Program-made: the position numbers and the translations under genes
Shown here: positions 8,699 through 17,658 of the stretch, in pieces
Position numbering within the stretch: the first letter of the stretch is position 1
Layout: each line of letters opens with the position of its first letter
NCBI GenBank assembly: GCA_002717625.1
Contig: PBEF01000005.1
Location: 17,430-59,934, forward strand
From: Fidelibacterota bacterium
Lineage (GTDB): Bacteria; Fidelibacterota; Marinisomatia; SCGC-AAA003-L08; D37C17
DNA: 42,505 bases
Direction of reading: 5' to 3'
The notes under the pieces: model-generated
Databases searched by the model: none
The model's input: only the letters and a program-made list of their open reading frames with translations
Told to the model about the DNA's origin: nothing

Positions 8699-9541
8699 AT
8701 GCTACTTACTATTAAAAAATCTGCAGCAAATATTCTAACAATAATAAATTTATTATTGGGTTTTTTATCAATAGTTCTAATTAGCCTTAGCTTTATTGAT
8801 TCTCAAGATAATATTAGAATCGCGTGTATGTTAATTTTTACTGCAGCATTAATTGATGTTTTTGATGGAAAAGTAGCAAGACAGCTTGGAACAAGTGGTG
8901 ATTTTGGTAAAGAATTAGATTCTCTTGCTGATTTAGTTTCATTTTGTTTAGCACCATCTATTTTACTTTTTTCCTATTCTTATGGCTTATTAGATTTAGA
9001 AATATTCTATTTGTTTATCTTGAGTTCTTTGCCTGTTGTTTGTGGAGCTATTCGATTGGCTAAATTTAATACATATAAAGAATATTCTTCTCAGTCTTAT
9101 TATATAGGTTTACCAACTCCAAGCAATGCTATGTTTATATGCTCTTCTATATTATTTATGATAAATATGGATTTTATTTTGTATGATAAAGAATTAATTA
9201 ATATGCTTAATTTAATAAATCCTGAAAGCCAAAAATCATTATTGATATTTCAATGGATGAAGTATCCATTCAGTTTTATTTATGGAATTAATTCTTATGT
9301 GGTAATAATGATTTGTAGTTTTAGCTCGTTATTGCTTGTATCTAATATAAAATATTCAAAATTCCCTAATATTAAATTAAATAAATCTATTATTATTTGG
9401 GGATTATTATCTAGCGTAATAACGATATTAGCAATTTTAAATAAAGAATATCATATTGTAATATTATTTTTTATAAGTTATTATATTGTTTCTGGATTAA
9501 TTAAGACAATGATAGAGTTTTTTAAAGTTTCAGGAGAATAA
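8699..9541 (+). CDS. pssA: CDP-diacylglycerol-serine O-phosphatidyltransferase (PssA type)
   Basis: This is an integral membrane enzyme of the CDP-alcohol phosphatidyltransferase family that makes phosphatidylserine, the precursor of phosphatidylethanolamine. The signature DG-x2-AR-x8-G-x3-D-x3-D is complete (DGKVAR ... DFGKELDSLAD). About six to eight hydrophobic segments are visible. The order of the first two helices around the motif, and the early NILTIINLLLGF segment, favour a PssA over a PgsA. The start is uncertain by one codon: TTG at 8696 is followed directly by ATG at 8699, and the ATG is chosen here. It sits oddly inside a purine cluster, with purS one base after its stop. A close relative with another alcohol substrate is possible but less likely. 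Confidence 0.88.
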   Translation: MLLTIKKSAANILTIINLLLGFLSIVLISLSFIDSQDNIRIACMLIFTAALIDVFDGKVARQLGTSGDFGKELDSLADLVSFCLAPSILLFSYSYGLLDLEIFYLFILSSLPVVCGAIRLAKFNTYKEYSSQSYYIGLPTPSNAMFICSSILFMINMDFILYDKELINMLNLINPESQKSLLIFQWMKYPFSFIYGINSYVVIMICSFSSLLLVSNIKYSKFPNIKLNKSIIIWGLLSSVITILAILNKEYHIVILFFISYYIVSGLIKTMIEFFKVSGE

Positions 9542-9787
9542 ATGAAAGCTAAAATATTTATTAAATATAAAGAGGGTATACTTGATCCTCAAGGTACAGT
9601 TACTAATAAAGCGCTTAAATCAATTAATATTAAAGGTATTGATTCAATGGGTATTGGGAAATATATTGAAATAGATTTTGATAAGAGTGTAAAGAAAGAT
9701 GATGCTATATCTATTACTAAGGATTCATGTAATAAATTATTAGTTAATCCAAATACAGAAACATATACTTTTGAAATAGAGGAATAA
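9542..9787 (+). CDS. purS: Phosphoribosylformylglycinamidine synthase subunit PurS
   Basis: PurS is the small (81 residues here) structural subunit that bridges PurQ and PurL in the three-part FGAM synthase. The sequence has the family pattern KEGILDPQGTVTNKALKSI followed by GIGKYIEID and a C-terminal CNKLLVNPNTETYTFEIEE. The ATG immediately follows the pssA stop, and purQ starts one base after its own stop, the usual purS-purQ order. Its presence means that this organism uses the split PurS/PurQ/small-PurL enzyme. purL is not in the window. Confidence 0.96.
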   Translation: MKAKIFIKYKEGILDPQGTVTNKALKSINIKGIDSMGIGKYIEIDFDKSVKKDDAISITKDSCNKLLVNPNTETYTFEIEE

Positions 9788-9788
9788 T

Positions 9789-10442
9789 ATGAAATTTGCT
9801 ATAATAGTATTTCCTGGGTCCAATTGTGATAATGATGCTTATTATGCTTTAAAAAATATTGGATTCAATGTATCCTTTGTATGGCATAAAGATACTAATT
9901 TAAGTGGTTTTGATGGAATATTAATTCCTGGAGGTTTTTCCTATGGAGATTATTTAAGGACGGGTGCTATAGCTAAATTTTCTCCAATCATGAAGTCTCT
10001 TATAGCTGAATCAAAAAAAGGGAAAATTGTTATTGGTATTTGTAATGGTTTTCAAATATTGATAGAATCTGGACTTCTTCCTGGAGCACTTATTACCAAT
10101 AAGAATATTAAATTTATCAGCAAAACAGTATCTTTGAAGATTAATTCTTATAATTCAGTTTTTACTAAAAATATTTCGAAAGATAGAAGTGATATTAATA
10201 TGCCGATAGCTCATAAACAGGGCAATTATATTGTAAATAAAAATACTTTAGAAGAACTTGAACAAAATGATCAAATTATTTTTAAATATAAGGATAATCC
10301 TAATGGATCTATTTCAGATATTGCAGGTATAACTAATAAGAATAAAAATATATTAGGCATGATGCCTCATCCTGAGAGAGCTTCAGATGGTTTGTTGGGA
10401 TCTAATGATGGTAGATTAATTTTCGAATCAATTTTAGGTTAA
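9789..10442 (+). CDS. purQ: Phosphoribosylformylglycinamidine synthase, glutaminase subunit PurQ
   Basis: PurQ is a class I glutamine amidotransferase that releases ammonia from glutamine for PurL. The nucleophile is C85 (GICNGFQIL) and the other triad members are H194 and E196 (PHPERASDG). The N-terminus MKFAIIVFPGSNCDND and the oxyanion region PGGFSYGDYLRTGA are characteristic. The 217-residue length is normal for the PurS-dependent form. It lies one base after purS and five bases before the next small gene, so it belongs to the same transcript. Confidence 0.97.
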   Translation: MKFAIIVFPGSNCDNDAYYALKNIGFNVSFVWHKDTNLSGFDGILIPGGFSYGDYLRTGAIAKFSPIMKSLIAESKKGKIVIGICNGFQILIESGLLPGALITNKNIKFISKTVSLKINSYNSVFTKNISKDRSDINMPIAHKQGNYIVNKNTLEELEQNDQIIFKYKDNPNGSISDIAGITNKNKNILGMMPHPERASDGLLGSNDGRLIFESILG

Positions 10443-10447
10443 TTATT

Positions 10448-10720
10448 ATGCAAAAGAAAAATTTATATTTTATTTTATTGGTTATTTTTATAGGCTGTAT
10501 AATGGGTACAGCATTATCAATGTTTGTCAGCTTAGTGATTCCTGATGGCGTTGTAAAAGATTTTTTTATATTATCAAAATCATTTGGTTTTGGTCAGAAT
10601 GCTAATAATTGGTTAGTTCTAGGTCCATTACGTTTAAAAATGGGCTTATTTTTTGATGTAAGTATATTAAGTATTTTAGGAATTTTTATTTCTTGGTATA
10701 TATTAAGATATTTTAAATAA
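10448..10720 (+). CDS. Small membrane protein, DUF4321-like
   Basis: This is a 90-residue protein with two hydrophobic segments, about residues 7-30 and 66-86. Between them is an amphipathic stretch with the pattern SFGFGQ ... LVLGPLRLKMGLFFDVSILSI. The size, two-helix layout and the G-x-x-x-G in the first helix (GCIMGTALSMF) fit the DUF4321 family, which often sits beside cell-division or Tat genes. The family assignment is from memory and the function is unknown. It is 5 bases after purQ and 18 bases before tatA, so it is probably co-transcribed with both. Confidence 0.65.
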   Translation: MQKKNLYFILLVIFIGCIMGTALSMFVSLVIPDGVVKDFFILSKSFGFGQNANNWLVLGPLRLKMGLFFDVSILSILGIFISWYILRYFK

Positions 10721-10723
10721 AAT

Positions 10724-10730
10724 AAAGGAG
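10724..10730 (+). promoter_or_regulatory. Shine-Dalgarno site of tatA
   Basis: AAAGGAG ends 8 bases before the ATG at 10739. It is one of the few strong ribosome-binding sites in the window and supports tatA as a real gene. Confidence 0.75.
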
Positions 10731-10738
10731 AGATTATT

Positions 10739-10912
10739 ATGTCATTAGGACCAATGGAAATCACTATTATTCTACTTGTAGTTTTACTCCTTTTTGGTGG
10801 TAAAAAATTACCTGAATTAGCAAAAGGTTTAGGTAAAGGCATTAAAGAATTTAAAAAAGCAAAGCAAGATGTTACTGAAGAAATTAATAAGGTAACAGAA
10901 AATCAAGATTAG
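10739..10912 (+). CDS. tatA: Sec-independent translocase subunit TatA (57 aa)
   Basis: This short gene encodes [20 protein letters not shown] and then [21 protein letters not shown] with a charged tail ending NKVTENQD. One N-terminal membrane helix (residues about 5-20), the FGGKKLPEL hinge and the amphipathic helix are diagnostic of TatA/TatE, the pore-forming part of the twin-arginine export system for folded proteins. The Phe-Gly at the hinge is present. A good Shine-Dalgarno sequence (AAAGGAG) lies 8 bases upstream. No tatC or tatB is in the window, so the rest of the translocase must be elsewhere. yebC starts 9 bases after the stop. Confidence 0.95.
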   Translation: MSLGPMEITIILLVVLLLFGGKKLPELAKGLGKGIKEFKKAKQDVTEEINKVTENQD

Positions 10913-10920
10913 GAAGTATT

Positions 10921-11640
10921 ATGTCTGGACATAGTAAATGGTCAACTATTAAGCGAAAAAAAGGGGCTGCAGATGCTAAAAGGGGAGTCATTTTTACTCG
11001 TTTATCAAAAGATATTAGTTTAGCAGCAAGACAAGGAGGAGGTGATATTGATATGAATCCTTCTCTTAGATTAGCTGTTAAAAAAGCAAAAGCAGCAAAT
11101 ATGCCTTCTGCGAATATTGAAAGAGCTATTAAAAAGGGTACTGGAGACTTACCAGGCGTAAAATTTGAAGATTTTGAATATGAGGGTTATGGTCCCCATT
11201 CAGTTGCAATTTTAATAGAAATTATGACTGATAATAAAAATAGAACTTTACCTGAAATTAGAAGTATTATGACAAAAAATGGTGGTAATCTTGGAGAATC
11301 AGGATGTGTTAATTGGATGTTTGAGAGAAAAGGTATTGTATCTGTAAAATCATCTGAAATAACAGAAGATAGTTTGATGAATATTTTGGATGATGTTGAT
11401 ATAGAGGATATCAATATAGATGATGATTTTTATGAAATAATAACTAAGCCAGAAGATTTTCAAGAGATTAATTCTTTATTTGAAAAAAATGGAATTCAAT
11501 TTGAAGGTGAAGTGTCTTTAGTCCCCCAAAGTTTGATTCAATTATCTCTTGATGAAGCTGATAAAGTGGTAAAACTTTTAGAATTAATTGAAAATCATGA
11601 TGATGTTCAAAAAGTGCATACTAATTTTGAAGTTGTATAA
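10921..11640 (+). CDS. yebC: YebC/TACO1 family protein
   Basis: The 239-residue protein begins with the hallmark MSGHSKWSTIKRKKGAADAKRG, and continues with LSKDISLAARQGG and NMPSANIERAIKKGTG. It has the three-domain YebC length. Members have been described both as DNA-binding regulators and as ribosome-associated factors that help translation of proline stretches; sequence alone does not decide which applies here. An AGGAAG ribosome site is 4 bases upstream of the ATG. It is followed by ruvC at 2 bases, the common yebC-ruvC-ruvA order. Confidence 0.97.
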   Translation: MSGHSKWSTIKRKKGAADAKRGVIFTRLSKDISLAARQGGGDIDMNPSLRLAVKKAKAANMPSANIERAIKKGTGDLPGVKFEDFEYEGYGPHSVAILIEIMTDNKNRTLPEIRSIMTKNGGNLGESGCVNWMFERKGIVSVKSSEITEDSLMNILDDVDIEDINIDDDFYEIITKPEDFQEINSLFEKNGIQFEGEVSLVPQSLIQLSLDEADKVVKLLELIENHDDVQKVHTNFEVV

Positions 11641-11642
11641 TA

Positions 11643-12125
11643 ATGACTATATTGGGTATTGATCCAGGTTTAACTAAAACAGGTTTTGGATTAATATCTA
11701 TAAATAAGGATATTCCTAAAATTATTGACTTTGGAATTATTCAGCCTAATAAAAATGATACTTTATCGAAACGACTACATACAATATATATTGATATGGA
11801 AGAACTAATAGCAACTTTCTCTCCAACAGTGCTATCAATTGAAGATGTATTTTATGGTAAAAATGTAAAATCAGCTTTATTATTAGGCCAGGCAAGGGGT
11901 GTTGCTATGCTTTGTGCAGCTAAGAATAATATCCCCGTTTTTGAGTATTCAGCAAAAAAAGTTAAACAGTCTGTTACAGGAAATGGTAATGCTGATAAAG
12001 TACAATTACAATATATGATTAAGCAAATTTTTAATTTGAAGAATCTTCCAAAACCTTTAGATGCTTCAGATGCAGTTGGTATAGCTTTATGTCATTTTAA
12101 TCAAGTGAAAATTAAAGAATTATGA
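11643..12125 (+). CDS. ruvC: Holliday junction resolvase RuvC
   Basis: RuvC is an endonuclease that cuts Holliday junctions as a dimer in the RuvABC complex. The four acidic metal ligands are all visible: D7 (GIDPGLTKTGFG), E67 (SIEDVFYG), D140 and D143 (DASDAVGIA). They match the spacing of the E. coli enzyme. At 160 residues it is at the short end of the usual range, because it lacks a C-terminal tail. Its stop overlaps the ruvA start in an ATGA. ruvB is not in the window. Confidence 0.97.
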   Translation: MTILGIDPGLTKTGFGLISINKDIPKIIDFGIIQPNKNDTLSKRLHTIYIDMEELIATFSPTVLSIEDVFYGKNVKSALLLGQARGVAMLCAAKNNIPVFEYSAKKVKQSVTGNGNADKVQLQYMIKQIFNLKNLPKPLDASDAVGIALCHFNQVKIKEL

Positions 12126-12703
12126 TTGAATATTTATCTGGGATATTATCTGATAAAAACCCTAGCTACTCCATTGTTGATGTTAATGGTATAGGCTACA
12201 AAGTTAATTGTTCTACTAGTTGTTATGATGTATTACCAAAAATAAAATCACCTATTACTTTTTTAATTTATTTTCATATTAATGATAATAGTCAGGAATT
12301 ATATGGCTTTATAAATGAAGAAGAAAGATCTTTATTTAAAATGCTTATCGGTGTATCTGGAATAGGTCCAAAAACTGCAATTAATATGTTATCAACAGTT
12401 CCTCCAAATGAGTTTAAAAATAGGCTTATTGCAGGAGAAGTTAAAATGTTAACATCTTTGCCTGGGATTGGACCAAAAACAGCAAGGCGTATTATTGTAG
12501 AACTTAAAGATGAATTTGGTAAATTTGATAAAGATGCCCTTCCTATTGAAGATAGTAGCTTGGATAATGATGCTTATTCTGCATTAAAAAATCTTGGTTT
12601 TTCACCAAAGCTTATTAGAGATGCTATTAAAGATGTATTAGAAAAAGAAAGTGATTTAGATACTGAAAGTATTATTAAAAAAACATTGCAATTATTAAGG
12701 TAG
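12122..12703 (+). CDS. ruvA: Holliday junction branch migration subunit RuvA
   Basis: RuvA binds four-way junctions and loads the RuvB motor. The 193-residue protein has the OB-fold N-terminus (MIEYLSGILSDKNPSYSIVD, then NGIGYKVN). Two helix-hairpin-helix motifs follow, SGIGPKTAINML near residue 80 and PGIGPKTARRII near residue 115. A C-terminal domain III (ALKNLGFSPKLIRDAI) contacts RuvB. It is coupled to ruvC by a 4-base overlap. The missing neighbour, ruvB, must be elsewhere in the genome. Confidence 0.97.
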   Translation: MIEYLSGILSDKNPSYSIVDVNGIGYKVNCSTSCYDVLPKIKSPITFLIYFHINDNSQELYGFINEEERSLFKMLIGVSGIGPKTAINMLSTVPPNEFKNRLIAGEVKMLTSLPGIGPKTARRIIVELKDEFGKFDKDALPIEDSSLDNDAYSALKNLGFSPKLIRDAIKDVLEKESDLDTESIIKKTLQLLR

Positions 12704-12713
12704 TATTGTAGTT

Positions 12714-13799
12714 ATGAAACATAAGAAAACATCCCTTTATGAAAAACATATTGAATTAGATGCTAAAGTCATCCCTTTTGCAGGATATTTAATGCCAGTG
12801 AATTATAAGGAAGGTATTTCTTTTGAATATAATTCTGTAAGGAATGATGTTGGAATGTTTGATGTTTCACATATGGGAAAGATAATTGTTTCAGGTCAAA
12901 AATCAGAAGATTTTTTAAACTATATTACCGCTAATAATATTGTCAAAATTAAGAATAATTGTGCTCAATATAATATGTTTTGTAATCATGAAGGTGGCGT
13001 TATAGATGATATTATTGTTTATAAGAAAAATCAAAATTCCTTCTTTATTATTGTTAACGCTTCCAATATTGATAAAGATTATAAGTGGATGATTGAAAAT
13101 AATGATTTTGATGTCGAAATAGAAAATTGCTCAGAGAAAACTTCTATTTTAGCTATCCAGGGTCCAAATAGTAGAAATATTATTTTAAAATCATTAGATA
13201 TTAATCTTGATAATTTGAAATTTTATACATTCTCTAATTATAATTTATTTAATGAGGATATTATAATTAGTAGAACTGGGTATACAGGAGAACTAGGTTA
13301 TGAAATTATTTCTAGTAATTCTGTTGTAGAGCGTATTTGGTCTAGATTTATTAATAATAAAGTTGCCCCTTGTGGTTTAGGAGTAAGAGATATTTTAAGA
13401 ATAGAGATGAAGTATTGTCTATATGGCAATGATTTATTAGATAGTATTAACCCTATACAGTCTGGTTTGAATTGGGTTACAGATGTATCAAAAAAAGATT
13501 TTATAGGTAAAATGAAAATTGAATCAGAAATTAAAAATCCAAAAAAAAGATTGATATGTTTTCGTATGATAGATAGAGCTATTCCTAGAAGCTCTTATAA
13601 AGTGTATGTAGATAATCAGCTAGCTGGATATGTTTCTAGTGGAGCTTTTTCAATAGGGCTAAATAAAGGCATAGGAATGGCATTCTTAGATTATTCATTT
13701 ATTAAACAAAAAACTATTTTTATTGAGATTAGAAATAAGTTTTTTGAGGCTGAAATTATAAAACCTCCATTTATAAAGAATTTTTCTTTACATTCATAA
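12714..13799 (+). CDS. gcvT: Glycine cleavage system aminomethyltransferase (T protein)
   Basis: GcvT takes the aminomethyl group from lipoylated H protein and makes methylene-THF and ammonia. The 361-residue sequence has the family start KTSLYEKHIELDAKVIPFAG, then FDVSHMGKI, GGVIDDIIVY, the folate-site region ISRTGYTGELGYEI and LRIEMKYCLYGND. The C-terminal domain with GYVSSGAFSIGLNKGIGMAF is complete. It stands alone; gcvH and gcvP are not in the window. A YgfZ-like paralogue is unlikely because the full GcvT motifs are present. Confidence 0.93.
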   Translation: MKHKKTSLYEKHIELDAKVIPFAGYLMPVNYKEGISFEYNSVRNDVGMFDVSHMGKIIVSGQKSEDFLNYITANNIVKIKNNCAQYNMFCNHEGGVIDDIIVYKKNQNSFFIIVNASNIDKDYKWMIENNDFDVEIENCSEKTSILAIQGPNSRNIILKSLDINLDNLKFYTFSNYNLFNEDIIISRTGYTGELGYEIISSNSVVERIWSRFINNKVAPCGLGVRDILRIEMKYCLYGNDLLDSINPIQSGLNWVTDVSKKDFIGKMKIESEIKNPKKRLICFRMIDRAIPRSSYKVYVDNQLAGYVSSGAFSIGLNKGIGMAFLDYSFIKQKTIFIEIRNKFFEAEIIKPPFIKNFSLHS

Positions 13800-13801
13800 G
13801 T

Positions 13802-16123
13802 ATGAAAATATCTAAAAAAGAAATATTTGGATTAATTTTATTACTTTTTTCTTTATTGTCTTTTATTACTATTATAGGTTATGATCCTTCAGAACAGCCA
13901 GGTGGATTGGCTGATAATAAGACTATTAATACTACTCTAGGTGGTTATTTTGGAGTATTTATTCCTTATTTTTATCATTTTTTATTGGGGTATGCATCTA
14001 TTTCAATTCCTATTATTACATCTATTTTAGGTGCTATTTTATTTACAAATAAAAAAGTAAGTGATTTTTATAAAGTCATTCTATATATATCCTTAAGCGC
14101 CATTTGGACTTCTACTTTTTTAGTATATTTATCTTTTGATAATTCGTTGAATTTAATAGGACATGCATTAAATAGATTTATAGGTGATATTTTTGGTAGA
14201 GTTGGATTTGTTTTAATTCTATATACATGCTTGATTTTATTATTAGCAGTTATATTTAATTTTTCCATATATAATTCATTAAATAGAATATATAGTTTTT
14301 TAAAAAATAAATTACAGTTTTTATATGTAAGAATATTTGACTCATATTCTCATTTTTTAGATAAGAAGAAAAATAATAATATCATTATTAATGATGCATC
14401 AGATGAAAATTATGAATCTTCTATTAATGATAAAGATAATCAAAAAGTAAAAGATTTAGATGATATTGAAGATACAGATGAAAAAGAGTTTGAAATTCAA
14501 AATGATAATTCTGATACCATTACTGTTAGTGCTGATCAAAATAAAAAAGCTGAAACTGAGTCTGTAATTGAAGAAAATGATAAGAGTGATGATTTAAATC
14601 TTATAATCGAAGATGAAGATGAGATTATAGAGGGAGATATGAACGAAGAGATTAAAAGGCAAAATAAATATTTGCAGTATAAATTGCCTGATATTGATTT
14701 TCTAGATGATCCTATAGATATTAAAGTGCATAATGAAGATGAATTAAAACAAAAAGCAGATCAAGTCTCATATGCTCTTAATTCATTTGGAGTTTCAGGT
14801 AAGGTCGTTAAAATTTCTCCAGGACCAGTAATCACTTTATTTGAAATTGAACCAGCTGAAGGGGTAAGAGTTAATAAATTTACAAATTTATCTGAAGATT
14901 TATCTCGGATTATGGGTGGAAAGCGAGTGAGAATTATTGCTCCTATCCCAGGATCTAAATCTGTTGGGATTGAATTGCCTAATGAATCACCATCTATCGT
15001 TTATATGAAAAGTATTCTTAATTCTAAGAGGTATATAGAGAATAAATCAAAATTAAAAATTGCATTAGGTAAGACAACAACAGGAGATGCTTTTTTCTTT
15101 GAATTAAATAAGATGCCACATTTACTTGTTGCGGGTGCTACAGGTGCTGGTAAATCTGTATGCATTAATACTATAATTGTATCAATATTGTATAATGCGA
15201 AACCAGATGAGGTGAAGTTTATATTAATGGATCCTAAGAAAGTTGAATTAACAACTTATAAATCCTTAGTGGGATATCATCTTATTACAGCTAAGCATTT
15301 AGATGAATATGTTATGACTACAGCTGAAAATTCAGTTAGTATTTTGAGCTCTGCAATCACAGAAATGGAAAGAAGATTTCAGGTTTTTTCTGATGTTAGA
15401 GTTAGAAACTTAGATGAGTATAATAAGAAAAAATCTTTAGATTCTTCATTGGAAAACATTCCTTATTTAGTTGTGGTTATTGATGAGTTAGCAGATTTAA
15501 TGATGACATCTGGAAGAGCAATTGAGGAACCTATTACACGATTAGCTCAGAAGGCAAGAGCTGTTGGCCTTCATCTTATAGTTGCAACACAAAGACCCTC
15601 GGTTGATGTTATAACAGGTTTAATTAAATCTAATTTCCCTGCTAGAATATCATTTCAAGTATCATCTAAAGTTGATTCTAGAACTATTATAGATCAGATG
15701 GGAGCTGAAAAATTATTAGGTAGAGGTGATATGCTATTCTTATTACCAGGTTCTGCATCTCCAATTAGAATTCATAATGCATTTATAACACTAGATGAAA
15801 TTGAAAAAATTATGAGTCATATTTCAGCGCAACCTAAACCTGATGAAATTAAACTTCCTGAAATTAAAAAAATAGAGACTAATAATGAATTTGATGTTAG
15901 TGTAGAGCAAGATGAATATTTAAAAGATGCTGCAAAATTAGTTGTTGATTCACAACAAGCATCTGTTTCATTGCTTCAAAGACGGTTTAGAATTGGATAT
16001 AGCCGAGCAGGAAGATTGATTGATGAATTAGAATCATTGGGTATTATTAGTGGTTATAGTGGTAGTAAAGCAAGAGACGTATTAGTTGATCATGCATATT
16101 TAAATGAAATTTTTGGTGAGTAA
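13802..16123 (+). CDS. ftsK: DNA translocase FtsK/SpoIIIE
   Basis: FtsK pumps chromosomal DNA through the division septum and acts at the membrane. Residues about 8-170 contain four or five membrane segments. A very acidic, low-complexity linker follows (about 190-285, rich in Asp, Glu and Asn). The motor has Walker A GATGAGKS at 445-452 (K451) and Walker B VVVIDELAD with D561-E562, followed by QKARAVGLHLIVATQRPS. The last 70 residues form the winged-helix gamma domain (SVSLLQRRFRIGYSRAGRLIDELE) that reads polar DNA motifs. The linker is far shorter than that of E. coli FtsK but typical of many phyla. The next gene overlaps the 3' end by 20 bases. Confidence 0.97.
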   Translation: MKISKKEIFGLILLLFSLLSFITIIGYDPSEQPGGLADNKTINTTLGGYFGVFIPYFYHFLLGYASISIPIITSILGAILFTNKKVSDFYKVILYISLSAIWTSTFLVYLSFDNSLNLIGHALNRFIGDIFGRVGFVLILYTCLILLLAVIFNFSIYNSLNRIYSFLKNKLQFLYVRIFDSYSHFLDKKKNNNIIINDASDENYESSINDKDNQKVKDLDDIEDTDEKEFEIQNDNSDTITVSADQNKKAETESVIEENDKSDDLNLIIEDEDEIIEGDMNEEIKRQNKYLQYKLPDIDFLDDPIDIKVHNEDELKQKADQVSYALNSFGVSGKVVKISPGPVITLFEIEPAEGVRVNKFTNLSEDLSRIMGGKRVRIIAPIPGSKSVGIELPNESPSIVYMKSILNSKRYIENKSKLKIALGKTTTGDAFFFELNKMPHLLVAGATGAGKSVCINTIIVSILYNAKPDEVKFILMDPKKVELTTYKSLVGYHLITAKHLDEYVMTTAENSVSILSSAITEMERRFQVFSDVRVRNLDEYNKKKSLDSSLENIPYLVVVIDELADLMMTSGRAIEEPITRLAQKARAVGLHLIVATQRPSVDVITGLIKSNFPARISFQVSSKVDSRTIIDQMGAEKLLGRGDMLFLLPGSASPIRIHNAFITLDEIEKIMSHISAQPKPDEIKLPEIKKIETNNEFDVSVEQDEYLKDAAKLVVDSQQASVSLLQRRFRIGYSRAGRLIDELESLGIISGYSGSKARDVLVDHAYLNEIFGE

Positions 16124-16691
16124 ATTTTATCTAAGTATATACTTTTTTTTATATTCATTTATATTTGCATCTGAGTGTATTGATACCTGGTATCAATCTA
16201 ATATAGATAAGTTAGATAATAACTTTATATTTATACAGGCATCTACATATCCCCTTATGAATAAAAAAAACATTGATAGTTTAACAGTATATGTAGATAA
16301 AGAAAAAAATAAAGTTAAGATTGATTTATCAAATGAAGTTTTTTTATTTGATCAATATAAGAGTGCAAGATTAATTAAAAATTTAAAACAGCTTTATATA
16401 GATAGTCCTGATAGTTCGATGTTTATTCTTCTATCATCAATTTTCAATCTCCAAAATATTAAACCTGCAAAAAGGTCAAAATTTGAGTATGTATTGAATT
16501 TAGATTCTAACTTTAATAAAACAAGGTTGTTCTTTTCAGATGATTGCTTAGAACTAGAATCAATACGCATATCTATAGATAAGGCTAATATTATTATTAA
16601 AAATATTCACTTTAGTATTAATGATTCTTTATTTAGAAAGGATGTATTTGAAATTAAAGGTGATTACACTACATATGATTTAAGGAGATGA
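16104..16691 (+). CDS. Exported protein, possible LolA-like lipoprotein carrier
   Basis: The 195-residue protein has an N-terminal hydrophobic signal peptide (about residues 6-22, ending near FASEC). The rest is an all-beta-looking region with repeated short strands such as LTVYVDKEKNKVKIDL and EVFLFDQYKSARLI. The position directly after ftsK is where lolA lies in many bacteria, and the strand-rich 170-residue mature part fits the LolA fold. No LolA motif is strong enough to prove it, so the call rests mainly on gene order. ATG at 16104 overlaps ftsK by 20 bases; GTG at 16116 is an alternative that gives a more usual signal peptide (MSKFYLS). The next gene starts in its stop (ATGA). Confidence 0.55.
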   Translation: MKFLVSKFYLSIYFFLYSFIFASECIDTWYQSNIDKLDNNFIFIQASTYPLMNKKNIDSLTVYVDKEKNKVKIDLSNEVFLFDQYKSARLIKNLKQLYIDSPDSSMFILLSSIFNLQNIKPAKRSKFEYVLNLDSNFNKTRLFFSDDCLELESIRISIDKANIIIKNIHFSINDSLFRKDVFEIKGDYTTYDLRR

Positions 16692-17644
16692 AGACATATT
16701 TATCATATAAACACTTTTTTAATTTGAAATTTATTTCAAGTATTTTTATTAGTATAGTTTTTTCTTTCTATGCATTTAATAGATTTGACCTAAATAGATT
16801 CATAGATATTTTATATGATATTAACTATCTATCTGTTTTATTGGCAGTAGCACTCTTGATTTTTGTAGTTTATATTAGAGCTTTAAGATGGAAATTACTT
16901 TTTAGTGACCAGAGTATATCTGTGAAAAAATTATTTGAATCTCAGATGGTAGGGTACTTTGGAAATAACATTTTACCTTTAAGGTTAGGTGAAGGATTGC
17001 GTTGTTTTTTCTTGTCAAAACGTTCAGAAACAGGATTTCCATATATATTTGGTACTGTGATTTTAGAAAGATTCCTTGATATGCTAGGCCTTGTTTTATT
17101 AGGTTCTATACTCTTTTTTGTTGAATTTGATTTTATTGATGTTTATGATAATACATATTTTATATATCTAATATTTATTATTGTAATTGTGATGCTATCG
17201 GTTTCATTCTATTTTAATTCTGCTTTAAAAAACTATAGTTCATATAATAGATTAGTTAATGTAATTAATGATATTATAAAAGGGTTCCAATCTTTATCGT
17301 CTAAAAATATTTTTTCCATTTTATTATATACTCTATTGATATGGTCTTTGTATGTAGTAGAGGTTTATTTAATTCAAAACTCTATGTCTTTAGATTTATC
17401 GCTTTTAGATTGTATTTTAATCTTATTTATTAGTTCATTAGCTTTGTCAATCCCATCTGCACCTGCTAATATTGGGACTTTTGAAGCTGGGGTTATTTAT
17501 GGGATGGGACTTATAGGTGTATTTGCTCTTGAAATTGAATTTGCAATTATATTACATGCTGTGACATTCTTCCCTTATACTATTTTAGGTGGAATTTTAT
17601 TTATGTTTTATAATTATGAACTATTTAATAATAATGATAAATAG
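16688..17644 (+). CDS. Flippase-like multi-pass membrane protein (LPG synthase TM / UPF0104 family)
   Basis: The 318-residue protein has about eight hydrophobic segments. It carries the family signatures YIRALRWKLLF, the glycine/proline region NNILPLRLGEGLRCFFL, and near the end LALSIPSAPANIGTFEAGVIYGM, all typical of the lysylphosphatidylglycerol synthetase transmembrane domain family (PF03706). Members move or modify lipid-linked substrates; no catalytic aminoacyl-transferase domain is attached here. An AAGGAG stretch abuts the ATG with no spacer, so translation probably depends on coupling with the upstream gene (ATGA overlap). It borders the polysaccharide locus and might act there. Confidence 0.82.
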   Translation: MKTYLSYKHFFNLKFISSIFISIVFSFYAFNRFDLNRFIDILYDINYLSVLLAVALLIFVVYIRALRWKLLFSDQSISVKKLFESQMVGYFGNNILPLRLGEGLRCFFLSKRSETGFPYIFGTVILERFLDMLGLVLLGSILFFVEFDFIDVYDNTYFIYLIFIIVIVMLSVSFYFNSALKNYSSYNRLVNVINDIIKGFQSLSSKNIFSILLYTLLIWSLYVVEVYLIQNSMSLDLSLLDCILILFISSLALSIPSAPANIGTFEAGVIYGMGLIGVFALEIEFAIILHAVTFFPYTILGGILFMFYNYELFNNNDK

Positions 17645-17658
17645 TTTAAATTTTATTA

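Noticed and set aside
16682-16687. AAGGAG as the ribosome-binding site of the flippase-like gene at 16688
   Set aside because: It touches the ATG with no spacer, so it cannot act as a normal Shine-Dalgarno site for that start.
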